NCBI GenBank assembly: GCA_911728435.2
Contig: OU452211.1
Coordinates: 496,001-560,000, forward strand
From: Apoderus coryli
Lineage: Eukaryota > Arthropoda > Insecta > Coleoptera > Attelabidae
Direction of reading: 5' to 3'
DNA: 64,000 nucleotides
Shown: positions 44,764-60,369 of the stretch, piece by piece
Numbering within the stretch: the first letter of the stretch is position 1
Layout: each line of letters opens with the position of its first letter
Position numbers and translations under genes: made by a program
Notes under the pieces: generated by a model
Told to the model about the DNA's origin: nothing
What the model saw: only the letters and a program-made list of their open reading frames with translations
Database searches by the model: none

Positions 44764-47700
44764 TCAAGATGCTGAAGTATAATGACACAATTCCCCAGAT
44801 GCTCGATTAATCTTTGTGTAGATCGGCTCAAATTTGCTCGGATCCTTCACATGAAACCTCTTCACGTAAGGATTGTGATTGTTTGTGAGCAGCTTCACAC
44901 CATTATGATGAGTTGGTATTGTGCTGTGCTGTCTTGGGAACACGTTGCAGCTGTTTCCATTTACCATACTACTAGTTGTTGTGCTGTTATTGTGATTACT
45001 ACTATGCTGGGGTAACGGCATAGTAGAGCAATTCGGGTAGTTCTGCATTATGGGTTGTGTTGGGTAATGGGGTAATGTTGCTGATGATGATTGCATGTTG
45101 CTGAGATCTTTTGAGTCGGTGAATGAGGTCATTCGCATGTTTGTGGCGCGACCGTAGGGATCTTCGTTAAGGATGGCGTCCGATACACCTTCGTTTGGGT
45201 TAGGGCGAAGGGATTTGCGACGGATTACTACTGTGCTTTCTGGCTGTGCTTCTAGCTGAAAATAAGAATTAACAAGACGTAGCTTAGTTTCCTTGGGTAG
45301 TTTATTAATTAATTACCGTAACATCCAAATTGATTAAATTGCTGTTTTGTTGATTTTGTAAGTTCTCTTGTTGGCTGGCACGCCATTCTGCTGCTGTTCG
45401 GCTGACTGGCTGTTGCTTTACTGAGTTGTGTTCGCTGTCATTAGAGTGTACGCCACTGGAAGTCTCGCTATGGTTGCTACCGGGTATTTCTGGAGGGGAG
45501 TTTGAGCATTCAGTACTTACGGAATCAGAACGGCCTGGCCGTTCGTCATGTGCCATGATACCAGAGTCCGAACGTCGAATGCATCTGGGCGCTGGACCTG
45601 ACTGCGTTTAAAAGTTATATTTATAGTAGTTAATGTAAAATAAAATATAGAGTGTGCCATTTAAAAAAACCATAAGTTTGGTTCGCCCTGTATTTGTGTG
45701 TCACCCTTTAGATTCATGTAATTATTTGTCATTAGTGTTTTTATTTAATTATTATTTACCTGGTGTTCATAATTATGTACTATTATTGGTTCCAATGTGG
45801 GACTGGGTTCTTCGCAGACCCTTGGTGGCTCAAAGTCTTGGTTAATACTTGCGTAAGTTATGTGTTCATCGTGAACGCATGCAAGAAGCTACAAAATAAT
45901 TTATTCAGTGTATACAAATATAAAAACGAACATAACATATACCCAGTGGGCCAAAAAAAAAAAACCGGATTTTTTCAAAGGGCTGTAACTTTTTTTCTAG
46001 TTAACCGATTTCTATGAGCTTAGTCTCGTTGGATAGACAATAGAATAGACTTTAATTTACGGATTTGGAAATGGTGGTGAAATCAAAATCCAAGATGGCG
46101 GGCGTCTTTAAACATACCCCTTATTTCGGGTCAATTTTTTTTTAATTTTTTTGTCTAAAATTGAGATACGTACTACAGAAATTAAAAATTAGACTCTATA
46201 TAAACAGTTTAAGACATGAATCAAACAAATCGGTACAGTGGTTGCGGAAAAATTGGTCATTGGAAAAAATAAAAACCATTTTTCCGAATTTACTATACTG
46301 ACGTTATGTAATCAAGATCATTTTTGCAATAAAAATAATTTATACGGTTATTAAGAGGAAACAGGATGATAATTTCAGGGTTGCTTCGCAAGTGACTCCA
46401 AGGGTGGTTTCATAAATATTTTTTTAGAGCAAAAAGGCCATCATAACACTTATAGAGGATCTATACTCGTAGACGTCTCATTAAAAAATTAAACAAATTT
46501 ATTGTTATTATTATTATATTTAAAGCCACATCTAAAACCCTCCAAATGTGCGGAAATACACTCTTTTCCTTACCTTTCCTTCCTCACTGGCGGTATCCTC
46601 CCCATTACAGGATCTTGGGGGAGTGCTCGGCGGAAGGGGTAATTCTCTTAAAGTAGCATAATCCCCGTCATCCTCGTCCATACCGGGAATGTTGCTGCGT
46701 CTAATGTTGTTTTTTGTGCTGAAAGGGATTAAATATTATGTAATAAAAATAAAAACTCCGGGAAATCCGAGATTACGTACACCAAAAAGGTAATTTTTAG
46801 TTGATAAATGGTACTGTGTTTTGATTATTTGGCTCAAAATATAAATAGTAGCCCACAGTTTTGATTCATCAATTGAATTGAAACTTCAAAAGCAATAGTT
46901 CAGGCTAATTTTCTGGTTATTATGCTGAAAGTTTCATTCAATTATCGATGCTGTATAAGTTTGTATGTATGTTCCATTCAAGTTTAATAATTAGTGGCTA
47001 TTTCTCAAGAGAAATATTATTTCCTCGTCTCTAATAGCAAGGACATTGATTTCAAGTTATGTGCCTGTTAAATTTGGATTGGTTCGTAATAATGCAGTGA
47101 ACATATAACGGAATAGAAGGATCACTTTGGCGCGGCGCTTTAAAATTATGAGGCCTACGCGCGGACTCAATTAAAGACTCATTTATATAATTTAAGTCCA
47201 TAGCTATGATCTATACATCCTGTACATCACGACAATACATTTTCTAGATTGCTATATGTATCCTAGCAGATATATATAGGGGTAGGTATTATATGGAAAC
47301 ATATAAATGGAACAGACACTTAATAAACTGAAATTTGTAAAGCACTCAGTTACAAAGAGGCGGCGACATGTTGTGAAAACCGAATGAATGTACATTATAT
47401 GGATATATGTGTTGTTCACATTCTGGTCGTCGCAAAATTCAATTGAATCACTTCAACTTCACTTGACAGAAATGGATGTGTATAGTAGGTGGATATTTGA
47501 ACAGAGCATCATGGTTGGACACTGAATTCATTGGAAATTACAACGATATGGCATAGAATATGCAATATCTGGTGAAAACAAGGAAATCTAATCAACTAAG
47601 AACGTTCACTGTATCATAATTATTAGGTTAAGTTACGTCAAGTTATCTAAATGTTGGATTTATACTAAAATTATGACGACTGACTGATAATAATCTTCAC

Positions 47701-50700
47701 GATCGAATTAAGACAATCGGATTCCACCGGTCCTTGCCAGTTCTGAGATGATCGTTCATTGACGATCGAAGAGAACAAAGCTTTTCTTTAGGAGCTCAAT
47801 TCTCCTACTGCTGAACTTCAATTCGTTTCCATTATTGGATTGGCTGGAGTATTCGAAAACTAGTTATTTAAATAGAAAACAGACAGAAGAGAGTTTTTAT
47901 GGTTATTTTCACTTCATTTAACGTTATTGGTGACAAGAATCTTTATTAGAGCGAAAACATAGTCTCAATTTCCTATTGAAACTCCGACAGCAGATCTTAC
48001 ACTCGTTCTTTGTTCGATTTCATTTACTTTAAGCGGCACACAGGAATATAGGTTTCATTTCCTTTCTCACTAGAAGTTTCTTGGGTATACCTATATGCCA
48101 CATAATACACATTATACAGCAAGTTTGCCACAGGGAAATAATTGATAACATGCCAACTCTAAAGTAGTTTAGAAGGAGTGATGGCAGCAAAGGAAATAAG
48201 ATAATATGAACATACCTCAAACGTCTAACTCGTTTGCAATGAAATGTTGGTTTTCTGTTTACTTTTATAATGTTTATCAAGTTTGTTTGTAATTAATATC
48301 GACCATCGACTGCGCCAAAGGTAACGACCAGTGTATCGTGAAGCCTTGACTTTCAAAGGCGATAGCCCCCGTGCTATTATAAACAAATCAGTATGATCCT
48401 TGCCTTCGTTTGTATTATATACAGATCAAAAAAGATAAACAAAACTGATTGGTCCCTATGTACTCAATTTTACTTGCCTAAACGTCGTGTAACCAGGAAG
48501 AATTTAATAAAATAAAAATGCAGTTTAAAACCATCGTTTTTTCTCATTATTACATACAAAACATGATGCTCTAGTGTTCGGTGGAATTACACGGTTGTTG
48601 AGCAAGGGCTGAAGCAGTCATTGAGAAATAATTATTCAGATTATTTCCCAACGAAGGCGAAGGGTTCTTTTCCATATGCATATATATAAAGAATTTTCAT
48701 TCGCCTGCAAATTGGATCAATTGAGGAATTTTACGCCTCTTACACGTTGGAAGATTGCTATGTGTCTTTGTGTGGCTGGATCAATTTTTTGAGGTAATTG
48801 GGTATTATATCAGTGAAGAAATACCTTAAAAAAATGACTGCGCCAAATATTTTGTATAATTCGATTAGAATGTCAGAAACTGAAATTTGCGATCTTGAAA
48901 CTTATAAAACAAAAAGTATTTCTCATAATCTAGTGCTACCAAAGCTGTAAACCATAGACGCTATTTAGTGCAGGAAAATAGAACCATAACTAGCTAAAAC
49001 ACATAAACTAACTACGCATTCTTAACCAAGGCAATCAAATACCTACATGCAGACAATCCAAAATAAGAGCTACAATAATAAAACCAAAAATAATCTCTAT
49101 TTGGTAAAATATATTTAAAAAAAAAACTCTACATACAAAACAATTTACAAAATGAAAAAATAATAATAATTAATTATACCAATTATGTACATAAATAATA
49201 AAAATATATAATACACTATGATATGAATTTTCATTCAAAAAATATATATTAAATTTATACAGATATAATCATACCTAGGCTACAATGATGTATTGAAGTG
49301 CATTGGAGTGAAAATTAAATTAAAAAAAATAATAATGGTTTTATTTTTGAAGTACAGTGTACGCTATAAGTTAGGTTCGATTATTATATCCACCCATTTT
49401 TTCGTGGAAATATTTATGTATATTTGTATCCCGTTTGCCTATTTCTTTGTCAAAAAACTACTAATCAAAGAGATCTTTGAGTTATGTTTTTGAGACTTAA
49501 CAAGCACTAATTCATGATTATTTCGTAGCATCCTGAGGATGACTTTATAAAGAAGGCGAAAAAGTAAACGTGGATTCGTCTAACAACCTAAAAAACACTC
49601 CAAAAAATAACTGAGCAAACAAGATCGAGGGAAGTCAGCAATGCAAACAGAAATTCTCTCAGAAAGTGAGGTGCGGTGAGGGTCTGTGTTTCATCTAAGT
49701 TTACAAAAAAAAAAACAAAAAGCTGAAGAACAATTCGATCTTGGTGAGTTTTATGTTTGACGATGTTCTTAGTATATGTGGGTAATGGAGGGATGTTTCT
49801 TCTAGGGATATTGAATGCAAAATTGCGGCTATCAAAACGTTATGGTGCTCACTGTAGACTATGGAAATCAGGTCGCAGGTAGAGTTAAAATTGTGGAAAT
49901 TTAATAAAATTTTATTGATCACTTTATAGCTGTCATATAGTAAATGAAAAATATAAATTCATTTTTTGCCAACCTGCGTTAATTATTCTAATTTACGGTG
50001 CAAGATATATATTAAAATCAACTACAATAATATATATATATAAAAAATAGGTCAAAATGAATGAAGAATGATGAATTTTGGCAAACAATTTACGTGGCTT
50101 TTTTTAGAAATTTTGTAATTTCAATTATGCAGTTCTGTTGCAGTCTCATCAAAATATTAACCAGTCCACCAAAGCTACCGTAAATAAAATTTAAAAATAA
50201 AGGTCTTGGGTTCGAAACGTAATTTTTCGTCTGTAATTTGATATATTTTAAATGAGTGAATTGGACTCAGAAGTATATGACTAAATGACCTTCAGGTGCG
50301 TAGTCCCAAGACTGCTGTCATATGAATTACAATTTAGGAAATATTTTCTGTAAAAAACCCTGTATATATATTGAATCTGTGATTCCAATTACACAATGAA
50401 ACTTTTCTCTATTAAATTTTCATTATTTGCATTTCGGAAATATTCATCTGATCTGGATGATGACGTATATCTGTTTAAACGCATACAAAACTTGGCAATA
50501 TGCATTTCAATTTCCGGATAGGAAGGTTTTGTTATTAACTAGCTACCAATTTCATTGCAGAGAAATGATTTATATACGACTCGGTTACGTTTATGCTTTT
50601 ATACGTGTTCAAATACAGGAAATGACTGATATAAAATTTAATTCAATTTTAATGCGACGTTAATAAAAATTTCATAAGAGTAACTAATAAAATATAAATT

Positions 50701-53700
50701 AATAAATTTTCGCCAATAAAGTAATCGGTTTGTAGAAAATGACTGAATTCGAAGAGTTGTATGGCGTAATTTGCTGACATAAGACCTAAGACCTCACGGA
50801 GCAAGCCCGCATCTTTCCTATGAAAACAAGCTTACTAAATGATGATGGTAGAACTCAAGGCGAGAACTTGATACTCTCGTATTATGGACTTTGAACTTTA
50901 AAATCCTGAATATTCACTCGTAAATGTTCAGCAAGAAAAATTACCTGGAACTTAATAATTATTATTACACGACAATTGTTGCTTTGTTAAGCCTGAAAAT
51001 GTGAAGCGGCTATGAAAACATTTAAAATTAAAACGTGGATTATATGTATATCCTTGAATACCCTAGCTGAAACATGTACACAAATTGCTGGAAACGGGAA
51101 AACAGAATCCCAAAGAACTAATTACTCTCTACTGTGTATATAGCTATGAAATTACAGCTCTATTAATCTTTCTATAGCTAGACTGTAAATCTATATTATT
51201 AAGATTGCACAGGGTGTCACTTGCAACTTGGAACTATCCCTTAAATCTCGAGAACAGCGTATATGACACCTTGTACAATTTGCATGGTTTGTTTGTTTAT
51301 GTGCTGTCGAATTTTGGATAATGCTGTTTTTGGGAAGACAATGGAAAATTAGTTCATATGTCAAAAACAGTAATTAGAGATAGCTATAGGGCATGTTAAA
51401 GCAAATTTGATCAGAGTCACACGTAGAATCCGAAAATCCAATAATAAACAGGGTGTTTTGTTGGAAATTTAAAAGTTGGATTCAGTTTCACTCGCACACG
51501 TAGCTAAAATAGCAGAAAATTATTTTTTTTTGCGCCATGGATTTGGAATTTTCTTTGTTTAAATGTCACAAAAATCAATCAAAATTGGATGGTTTTAACA
51601 TTGTGTTCTTGACGAAATATTTTTGATTAGATATACTTAAGACTTACTTAAAATGAATATTTTCAAAACTATGAAAAATTAAACATATTCGAGCGATATA
51701 GAAGAAGAAATAAAGATAACGAAGCAGCTTTAAACCCGGAAAGGCGACAGCCAGAAAAACAACAAAAATAAATTATTAAATAAGAAACATCGAGCAGAAT
51801 GGAAACCATATATACAATAATAAATCATGTAAGAATCATTGAAGATACTGCTAAAAGTCAATCTCATTCTCGTGTTATGTTTTGGCCTAACTTTATTTAC
51901 ATATTTAAATAATATATTGATAGCTTTGACAATAATTAATAATATTTCGTTAAATATAAATCTAAATATATTTATATCTACAATAAATATGTTACCGATT
52001 GCTAGATGTAGTGTTCGCTGATTCATTGAAAGTCACTTTCTGTTTTGGTTTCTTGCGAAACCAACAAAAATATCGCGCACCATCTGGTGAATTTAATGAT
52101 GGTGCCAATGCGGGTCTCAACCAGTAAATTTGTTCTTCGCTGTCATCGTTTGTTGTTATAGACCCATTGCTTCGCGACTTCTTGATTAAAGCTGCCTTTT
52201 GGATGATGCCCATGATGGCCTGGCAAAAAAAAAACAAAATAAATGATACAGTTTCTATAAATCCTTACAAGTTTGGATACAAGACTTTACAAAGATTATT
52301 TCTTCAACTTACCTTTTTGGGTGAGGCATCTGTAATCGTGTAAGTTCTACCGTTTCCAACTACTAACAAGGGCTGTTGAGTGGGATTTGCTTCTGAACGA
52401 TGATTTTTCAGATTTACATCGTGAACTAATCGCAGTGACCGAGAATCACGAACAGTTGCTTGACCAATCTGGAAGAAATAAATAATAAAAGTACTTGAGT
52501 TGGTCGCTTTAGAATTTCTCAACAACGTCACTGAGATAGTACTTGAGATTAAGAGCTGTACTTCCGTCGCAACTCAAGTCCAAGCTGGACTCCATGCAGG
52601 AAGTTTACGGGAAATTCATGACTAATTGATATTGAAATAGAAAACATTTAATTTTTATTTTATTATGCCATGGATTGCAAATGGTTCCAGCCAGTAAAAT
52701 TATGCTTATTTCATTATTTGTTTGTTTGTTTTATTAAGCATTTGACGTTTATTTTAATCGTTAACGGCATTTGTTATGTTCTCTCTCATCCTCACATAAT
52801 GCGGAATTCTAGTATAATACTGTTGCTGTGTTAATTTAAAATTGTCACCCAAAGCAGTAAAACAGTCGCAACAATGTTAAAATAAACATTTCTTCATTAG
52901 ACTGCCCGGAAAACATATTACGTTTTCTATTTACAACTTTTCAATTCATTTTTCACTGCTGGGAATATACGAATTGTTCTTTATATAAATGAGCATTTTG
53001 TATCGTTCTTTTACATTTTTTATTACATCATTTTCATTATTCTTCGCACAGTATTAAATTTGAAGTTGTAAACAATATAAGAATGTAAACGAAACATAAA
53101 CCGGAAGATGTTAGAATACCTACTTGGAAGTTGGGAGTCTAATTAATTTTCTTTCGACGGCATGTAATTGTTATTTGTAAAGGAACACTTTCCCAGACGA
53201 ATATGGAATTTGTTATTTGAAAATGTTCCTTTAAACATTAGTAGTGGTTTCAATATAATTTGGCACATCTGCATTTTGGTTTAAACATGCTCCAGTGATT
53301 CCCCTGATGCTGGTGCTGGTTTGGAAGAGGAGTTCTCATGGAATAATCCGCGAGTTCACTGGACCTTGGATGTTTTCTTTAAGAGTATTTCAAAAGTTTT
53401 GTTTACTAAACACGTATTCGTAATGAGGAAGAACTTACAGAGTTAATGAACAGCAAACGGTGCAATCTTTGTATTGGAGCAACTGGTCAACATATCCAAC
53501 AGCTAAATAGTATAAATCATGTTTTAATTGTAAATTAAATTTGAAATAAACTGATTATTACTATGTTTATATGAATATAAACCGTTCAGGCAAAATTTTC
53601 ATTCCACATTCTTTTATTGTATATTTTTGATTTTGTATTCTCTCATTACGAGTCTTTTGTGTTTCAGTATAAAAAAACATCTGTTGAAAACCCATTGTTT

Positions 53701-56700
53701 CCCTTTGTTTATGAATGACCTACTTTTTCATATGCCCAAAGTATTCCAAGCTCACATAATATACACAAGGTGGAATGACGTTTAAATAATTGGTAGGTAG
53801 TCCTATTTTCTAGAGATTGCAGTTAACGACCGCATCTCTTTTTTTTTTTCACGTTTTTCTTTTCTTCTGTGCGGCCTCTTTAGATGTAAGTACCTATTTA
53901 CTCACAGTTCGGCTTCATTTCAACGTAATTTCACAGTCAGTTAGAGATGCATTATGTTTTCACAGGCATTTGCATAATATAATTAGTTGGAACTATTAGG
54001 TTTTAAAGCCTTTTGACTAATTTTCTGGCGTAGTAATAAATATTTTTGCATTGCAACATTTAAAATCATTTGTACTTTTGTTTACGAATAACGCGTCATT
54101 TTTAAGTCAAAATACGCCAATAACAGTAGTAATTCTTGGTTCCAAATTTAGGGAAAATCGATAAAAGCGTTTAGAAATTATTCCGTAAAAACGGTAGCAA
54201 CTTTTGTAGAGGAATTTGTGGATAAGCATTGTACAGTCATTTCATGGACACCCTGTATATTTTTCCCAGCTCTAAAATAATCCAGCTTTGTAAAATATTC
54301 TGTCCCCTCGTTCAGAGTTCTATAGTCAAATAAAATGCCTTCGAGGGTTTACAAAATGTGGGTAGGAAACAATTAACCAGTTTTTTTTTTTTTGAAAGCT
54401 TGGACCGTTTCTTGAGTTGAAGTCTTGAGGTGATAAATCAGGTGAATATGGAAATTTTAATCCAGCTTTCTCTTCCTCTTTAACGCCGCTATATAACTGG
54501 TCAACTAGATTTTTTCTAAATCGAATTTCAAAGTTCTAGTATCGGCATATTCTATCCTTCCCATTAAACATTCTTAAGGCAAACTTGTCAGATCTGAATG
54601 GCCTATTTTCAACTCTTTGTTGAACACCTACCTATAAATAATGTCGATAATCTACCATATTTTCATTCCATTGAATTTGCACCTTCCTATCTTCCCATAA
54701 TACCTCAAAGAAATTGAATAATAATCTGTTTAGTTTGTCATCTATACGCCACTGATTGCACCTTCTAGCTATCTAAACTAATCTTCTCGTTTGGTGGCAC
54801 TGAAAATTAACCAACCTGATCCTATATCCAATTTACCGTGCACATATTATATGAAGTTCGATAGGGTGTGTCAGGCAAACTTGCCAAGAATTTCCTATTT
54901 TAGTTGATCTCCTATAACAGTTTTTAGTTCACTTGGGGATTTTAGTTTTTTTTTCCATACGTGTTGTTCTCAATATATTTATCTCTTAAGGATTTTTCGA
55001 CAGCACAAGAAATGTGCAAATATCAATCATAAAGTTATAAGAAATTAACATTTTAAAGATTGTGTGAAATTTGCTAATATGCAAGAATAGGCTTCAAGTT
55101 GGCGGCCGAAAGAACGAAATCCTGCTTAATATTTTATTTATCATTTATCACAAACGATCTGCGATCTTCTAATATCATTTAGACTCAGCTTGTTGTCAGA
55201 CCTGGACCTGGCACCAATAAAGATTATTATTATTACAGTTTTGCAAGGCATATGATACACAACAATGAGAGCAGTAATTCGACCTAGAAAATTGTTTGAC
55301 GCATCCGGTATATGGAGTATAGCTAGAAATTTTAGTATATAATCGATTTTTCATTATCAAGTGAAACTCATCCAACTGTTAAGGATCCGCCTAGACGATT
55401 AACTTACTTAAATACCACTACACCCTTCTCTCGGGGTGTTTTTCTATCTTTTCCATCTTTATCTTTTTGTTATATACAGTTTCCACATTATGGTGAATTG
55501 AAATTGAAAATGGAAACTTGAATATGAATAGATACGTTGAATTATACGCTTTATGAATTTTTCAGTCAACAATAGTACCTTCGTTCTTAAAAATATAATT
55601 TATAATTTTATACCGCAGGTTACAACTAGAATTGCCCTAAGAAACTATCCTTAATAGCGAATGTACTTTTGGCATGCGTAATATCATTGTCCTGCCTAAA
55701 TTTGTGCCAAATTACAACTCTCTGATGAATTCCATTCACTAGTTTTGGTTTCAAGTTTCATCTTATATGATTTCAGGGAGGAACCTTTATTTGTGAGTTT
55801 TCTTACACCCAATCTTGTCATATATTCAGGTGTAAGGCGTAAGGATATGTCAGTGATGTCCAAGAAAATACCTCAATCGAGGAAGGTTGCTCATGGTCAT
55901 TGGAGAATGTCAGAGATACAAAACGCTTTCTGTCAATCTGCCTATGCAATGGAGCTGTCACCAATCTTTGTTCGGATATATGGTTATTTAGTATTGTTTC
56001 CATATTTTTGGGATCATTTTCAGTCAGTTTAAAAACACACTCGCCAACCTTTCATTCCCTGAATATAATAAAATCACCACGTCCCTTTACATCTAAGTTT
56101 TTTTAACCAAAAAAACTGAAATTATATGGCGTTTTCACGAAAACGTTGTTGGTGCCATGAAACTTTAAGCAGAACATTAGACAACGATAAGACTCCGCTA
56201 AATAGTCAAGCTATCTCTCCGTTATTCTCTGTCATTAACGGTTTTAAAGCGACGTGATATGGTAAGTAAGTCTTTGGAGAAAAAGCATTAAGAAGGATCG
56301 CGACTTCGAGTTTCTAAAGCTTAATAAATTTATGTTTCACATAAAACAGATAAAACTGTGGTTAACGCATCTATAGGAAAACAAAAAGATGGAGATGATC
56401 TTAAAAAATAGAAGTAAAACATGCCTTACCGTTATTCTAATTTTGAACGTCCATTTCTGTTTAATTGTCAGGAATAGCCAAATCACAATCCAGAAGAACA
56501 TGTGCAGTATTCCGCCAATAATACACATAAGGATTGCATCATCTAAACTACCCTTATAAACAACTGTGTAATCGTGGATTACCGGTGCGTTACATATTCC
56601 GATGGATATGAGAATGCAGAATGCTGCGCAATGCGTAAAGTACGTCCACATGTTGCTGTTGTTAACGTCGTTTTTTAACGTAATGACTTTGCGGTCCCGT

Positions 56701-59700
56701 TCTTGGTTCAGAAATGCTGTGAATCTGGAACAAATCAGAAGTGGGATACTTTATTTATTTGGCTCAAGTCTACTTAAAATTTCACTTGATTGCATGCCTT
56801 TATCTACGGAAAACCCAATAATTATGTCATCATTGGGAACTTGAAAGGCGAAAGAGGTACAACGTCGTTTAAATTGAGGCATTTATATGTCTAACAACAT
56901 TTGAAGAACGAGCTCATTTGGCGAATAAAAAAATCTCTCGTAAATTAGCCCTAAAAGTTTTTTTTTGTTATGGTAAAACTTATGCAGCAATAAATTAGGA
57001 GTATAAATGTTCTGTTATGCATATTAAATATTTTTCGCGTGTACGATAAGAGAGCACGTAAAACTTTTGTGGTAATATTATCCTTTGTGTAATCTAAAAA
57101 CAACAACTTTCCCAATAATTTATTTATGTTTATGTTTTGGAGTTTTCCCGGCTCTTTCAATGGCCAAACGTATAATTATGCTACGTTTTCATTTGAAGCT
57201 AAGCATCAATTTGTTTTACATTTATTTGCATTAATGAATTAAGTTCGAGCTTTAGGGTAAAAAGGCTATTACAATCAGGGTTGATATAAAATTCAATATT
57301 TAAAAAAACAATCAAAAATCGATGATTTCTAGTTGCTTTAAGCAGAGTTTTCCTTACTGGATAACTTGTTTTTTTCAAATGGGGTAATTGTCCCCTCTTG
57401 TCCCTCCTTGGCGACGTCTGTTTATTACTCCTAATTCATACCTGTAGTTTATAAACGTATACCTACTCCAGCAGGCGGTCGATGGAAGTATAATTTCAAG
57501 ATATCCCTGAGGGAAGATGGAAGGGCATGTTTTCGTGACATATTTTCAATGGAAAAAAGCTTCTATCCTCCCGGTTGCTTTGATATTTGATCTCAAAACG
57601 GCCATCTATGCTTGCCATAATATTAATTTACATATACGACATACAACCCATTTTAAAAAATATTATTCCCGCATATTTTTAACTCAATAAACTAAGCCGA
57701 ATTTCGTTAAGATTTCCAATTTGCATATCGAACGAGACGAACGTTGAAGTCGCCAAATAAATCAAAACCGATGTTATGCTAATAAGGCGAAGTTTTCCTT
57801 TTTGACATCAGATCATTATGCAAATTTTTATATAAAGTTTTACATAATAATATTATCAGAGTAGAGTCCAGTAGACTTTAGACTTTATAATACCGCTACG
57901 TTAGTCCTAATAAACTAGAGGTTGTACTCTTTTTGCGCTTCATTGTAGAGGTAGATTTTGTGGTTCAATTTTACGGAATGTTTATTATTTAAATTAATGT
58001 TGATATTCGAATTTACGTTCGGAAATTTTGTTCTATTAATATTGGCTTGCTATATATGTACCGGGTATTCCATTAAGGGTGGACAGGTAGCATATCTCAG
58101 GAAATAATAGTCGTAGGACAATGGGAAAGTTCTTTTAGGGAAATTCACTATGGGAAATCGCTGGAAATTTTTTTTAGTTCCTAACTATACCGCTAGGGGG
58201 CGTAATAGATACAGGAATGCGAAAAATGCATTTTTATTGAAAATTTCGCAATATAAGTTAGAAAAACAATACTACCACGGTAATGCTACTGAGATTCGGC
58301 ATCTTTTTGGTGTATCACTTTCTATTGTCAGGCTTGAGATAAAGGTAGCAGGGAAGGACGAAATTTTACCTATGATAATGTCTATAACTTGGGTTTAGCT
58401 TAACCGAATTTATCAATCTAATTTTTGTTTAAGAACTCAAGCTTTGCTGATGAAGAAAAAAAAGATTTCAAATCATAATTGTTTTTTGGGGCTCCGCTAG
58501 ATGGCGATATTTGCATCACCTAAGGTTTTTTTGATTTCTCTTTACAAACTTAAATGGAATGATACAAATATTTTATCAAAAATGAAAAGTAAATTGAATT
58601 TGCAACAAAAAAGTCCAAAACCGCACAGGAAAATCTTTATTCGTTTGAGAGTTATGGCCAAAAGAATGTTGTTCACCAAAATTCGTTGAAAAATCATGTA
58701 TCTTTAATTTTCCGTGATCAAGAATGCCATGAGAAATAAAGAAATATGTTTATTTATTATACTGATAGTTTAACAAATAAAAATAATGAAAGGTCCATTA
58801 AAATTACCAAAATGCAGAGCTTTCATAAAAAGAGGTAGATCTAGATACCCATGAAACAAAATTGGGAAGTTTCCATGCATGGAGACAAATAAATAAACGC
58901 GAATATGCTGCTAAATACCCTGACTACGATTCCACACCACACGTTTACACTTCATCTACTTTGATGGTCAACTTCCGGCATCCAATGAGGATTTGTTTGT
59001 GACCAATAATGTGTATTGTGTAAATTAACACTACCACAACTAGAAAAAATGGCTCAGTCCATAAAATCTGTGAGAGAAATTGCGGGTTTTCCGTGCACAT
59101 ATCTCTCAGCCAATAACAAAAATCTATAGGCGCTTCTTGTCAATATCGGCATCTGAAAGTGCCTGATGTAAAACCACACTGTAAGGATGCAGTTTAAAAG
59201 ATTTTAAAATCCAATATGCTAAAGTGCGATTGATTCCTAAGTCTGAAGAAATGTCACTGACGCTTACATGAGGATTCGCTTCTACATATGCAAGAACGTT
59301 TATAATATTATCTTCACTGCTAACTGGACGTCTCCTGAGCGGGACTGGATCAACTCTTACACTTCCCGTGTCTCGTAAACGGACTGCTAACCGACGGAAC
59401 ACTTTTCTGCTATGGTGTCTTCGGTCAGGGTATTTAGTAGCATATTCGCGTTTATTTATTTGTCTCGATGCATGGAAACTTCCCAATTTTGTTTCATGGG
59501 TATCTAGATCTACCTCTTTTAACAAATTTTATGAAAGCTCTGCATTTTGGTAATTTTAATGGATCTTTCATTATTTTTATTTGTTAAACTATCAGTTTAA
59601 TAAAGTATAAACCTATTTCTTTATTTCCCATGGCATTCTTGATCACGGAAAATTAAAAATACATGATTTTGCAACGAATTTTGGTGAACAACATTCTTTT

Positions 59701-60302
59701 GGCCATAACTCTCAAACCAATAAAGATTTTCCTATGCGGTTTTGGACTTTTTTGTTGCAAATTCAATTTACTTTTCATTTTTGATAAAATATTTGCATCA
59801 TTCCATTTAAGTTTTTAAAGAAAAATCAAAAAAACCTTAGGCGATGCAAATATCGTCATCTAGCGGATCCCCAAAAAACAATTATGATTTGAAATCTTTT
59901 TTTTTCTTCATCAGCAAGGCTTGAGTTCTTAAACAAAAATTAGATTGATATATTCGGTTAAGCCAAACCAAAGTTATAGACATTATCATAAGTAAAATTT
60001 CGTCCTTCTCTGCTGCCTTCATTTCAAGCCGCACAATAAAAAGTGATACACCAAAAAGATGCCGAATCTGAGTAGCATTACTGTGGTAGTATTGTTTTTT
60101 TAACTTATATTGCGAAATTTTCAATAAAAATGCATTTTTCGCATTCCTGTATCTATTACGCCCCCTAGCGGTATAGTTAGGAACTAAAAAACTATTTCCA
60201 GCGATTTCCCATGGTGAATTTCCCTAAAAAAAATTTTTTCCCATTGTCCTACGACTATTATTTCCTGAGATATGCTACCTGTTCACCCTTAATGGAATAC
60301 CC

Positions 60303-60369
<67 letters not shown>

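Larger units (their letters stand above)
52469..56429. other. Tincar-like intron, mostly unassigned
   Basis: No host exon is recognised. Besides the two transposon remnants listed separately, the 55745-56032 frame and its antisense partner have no clear motif. 53800-54000 contains T-rich sequence only. Confidence 0.4.
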
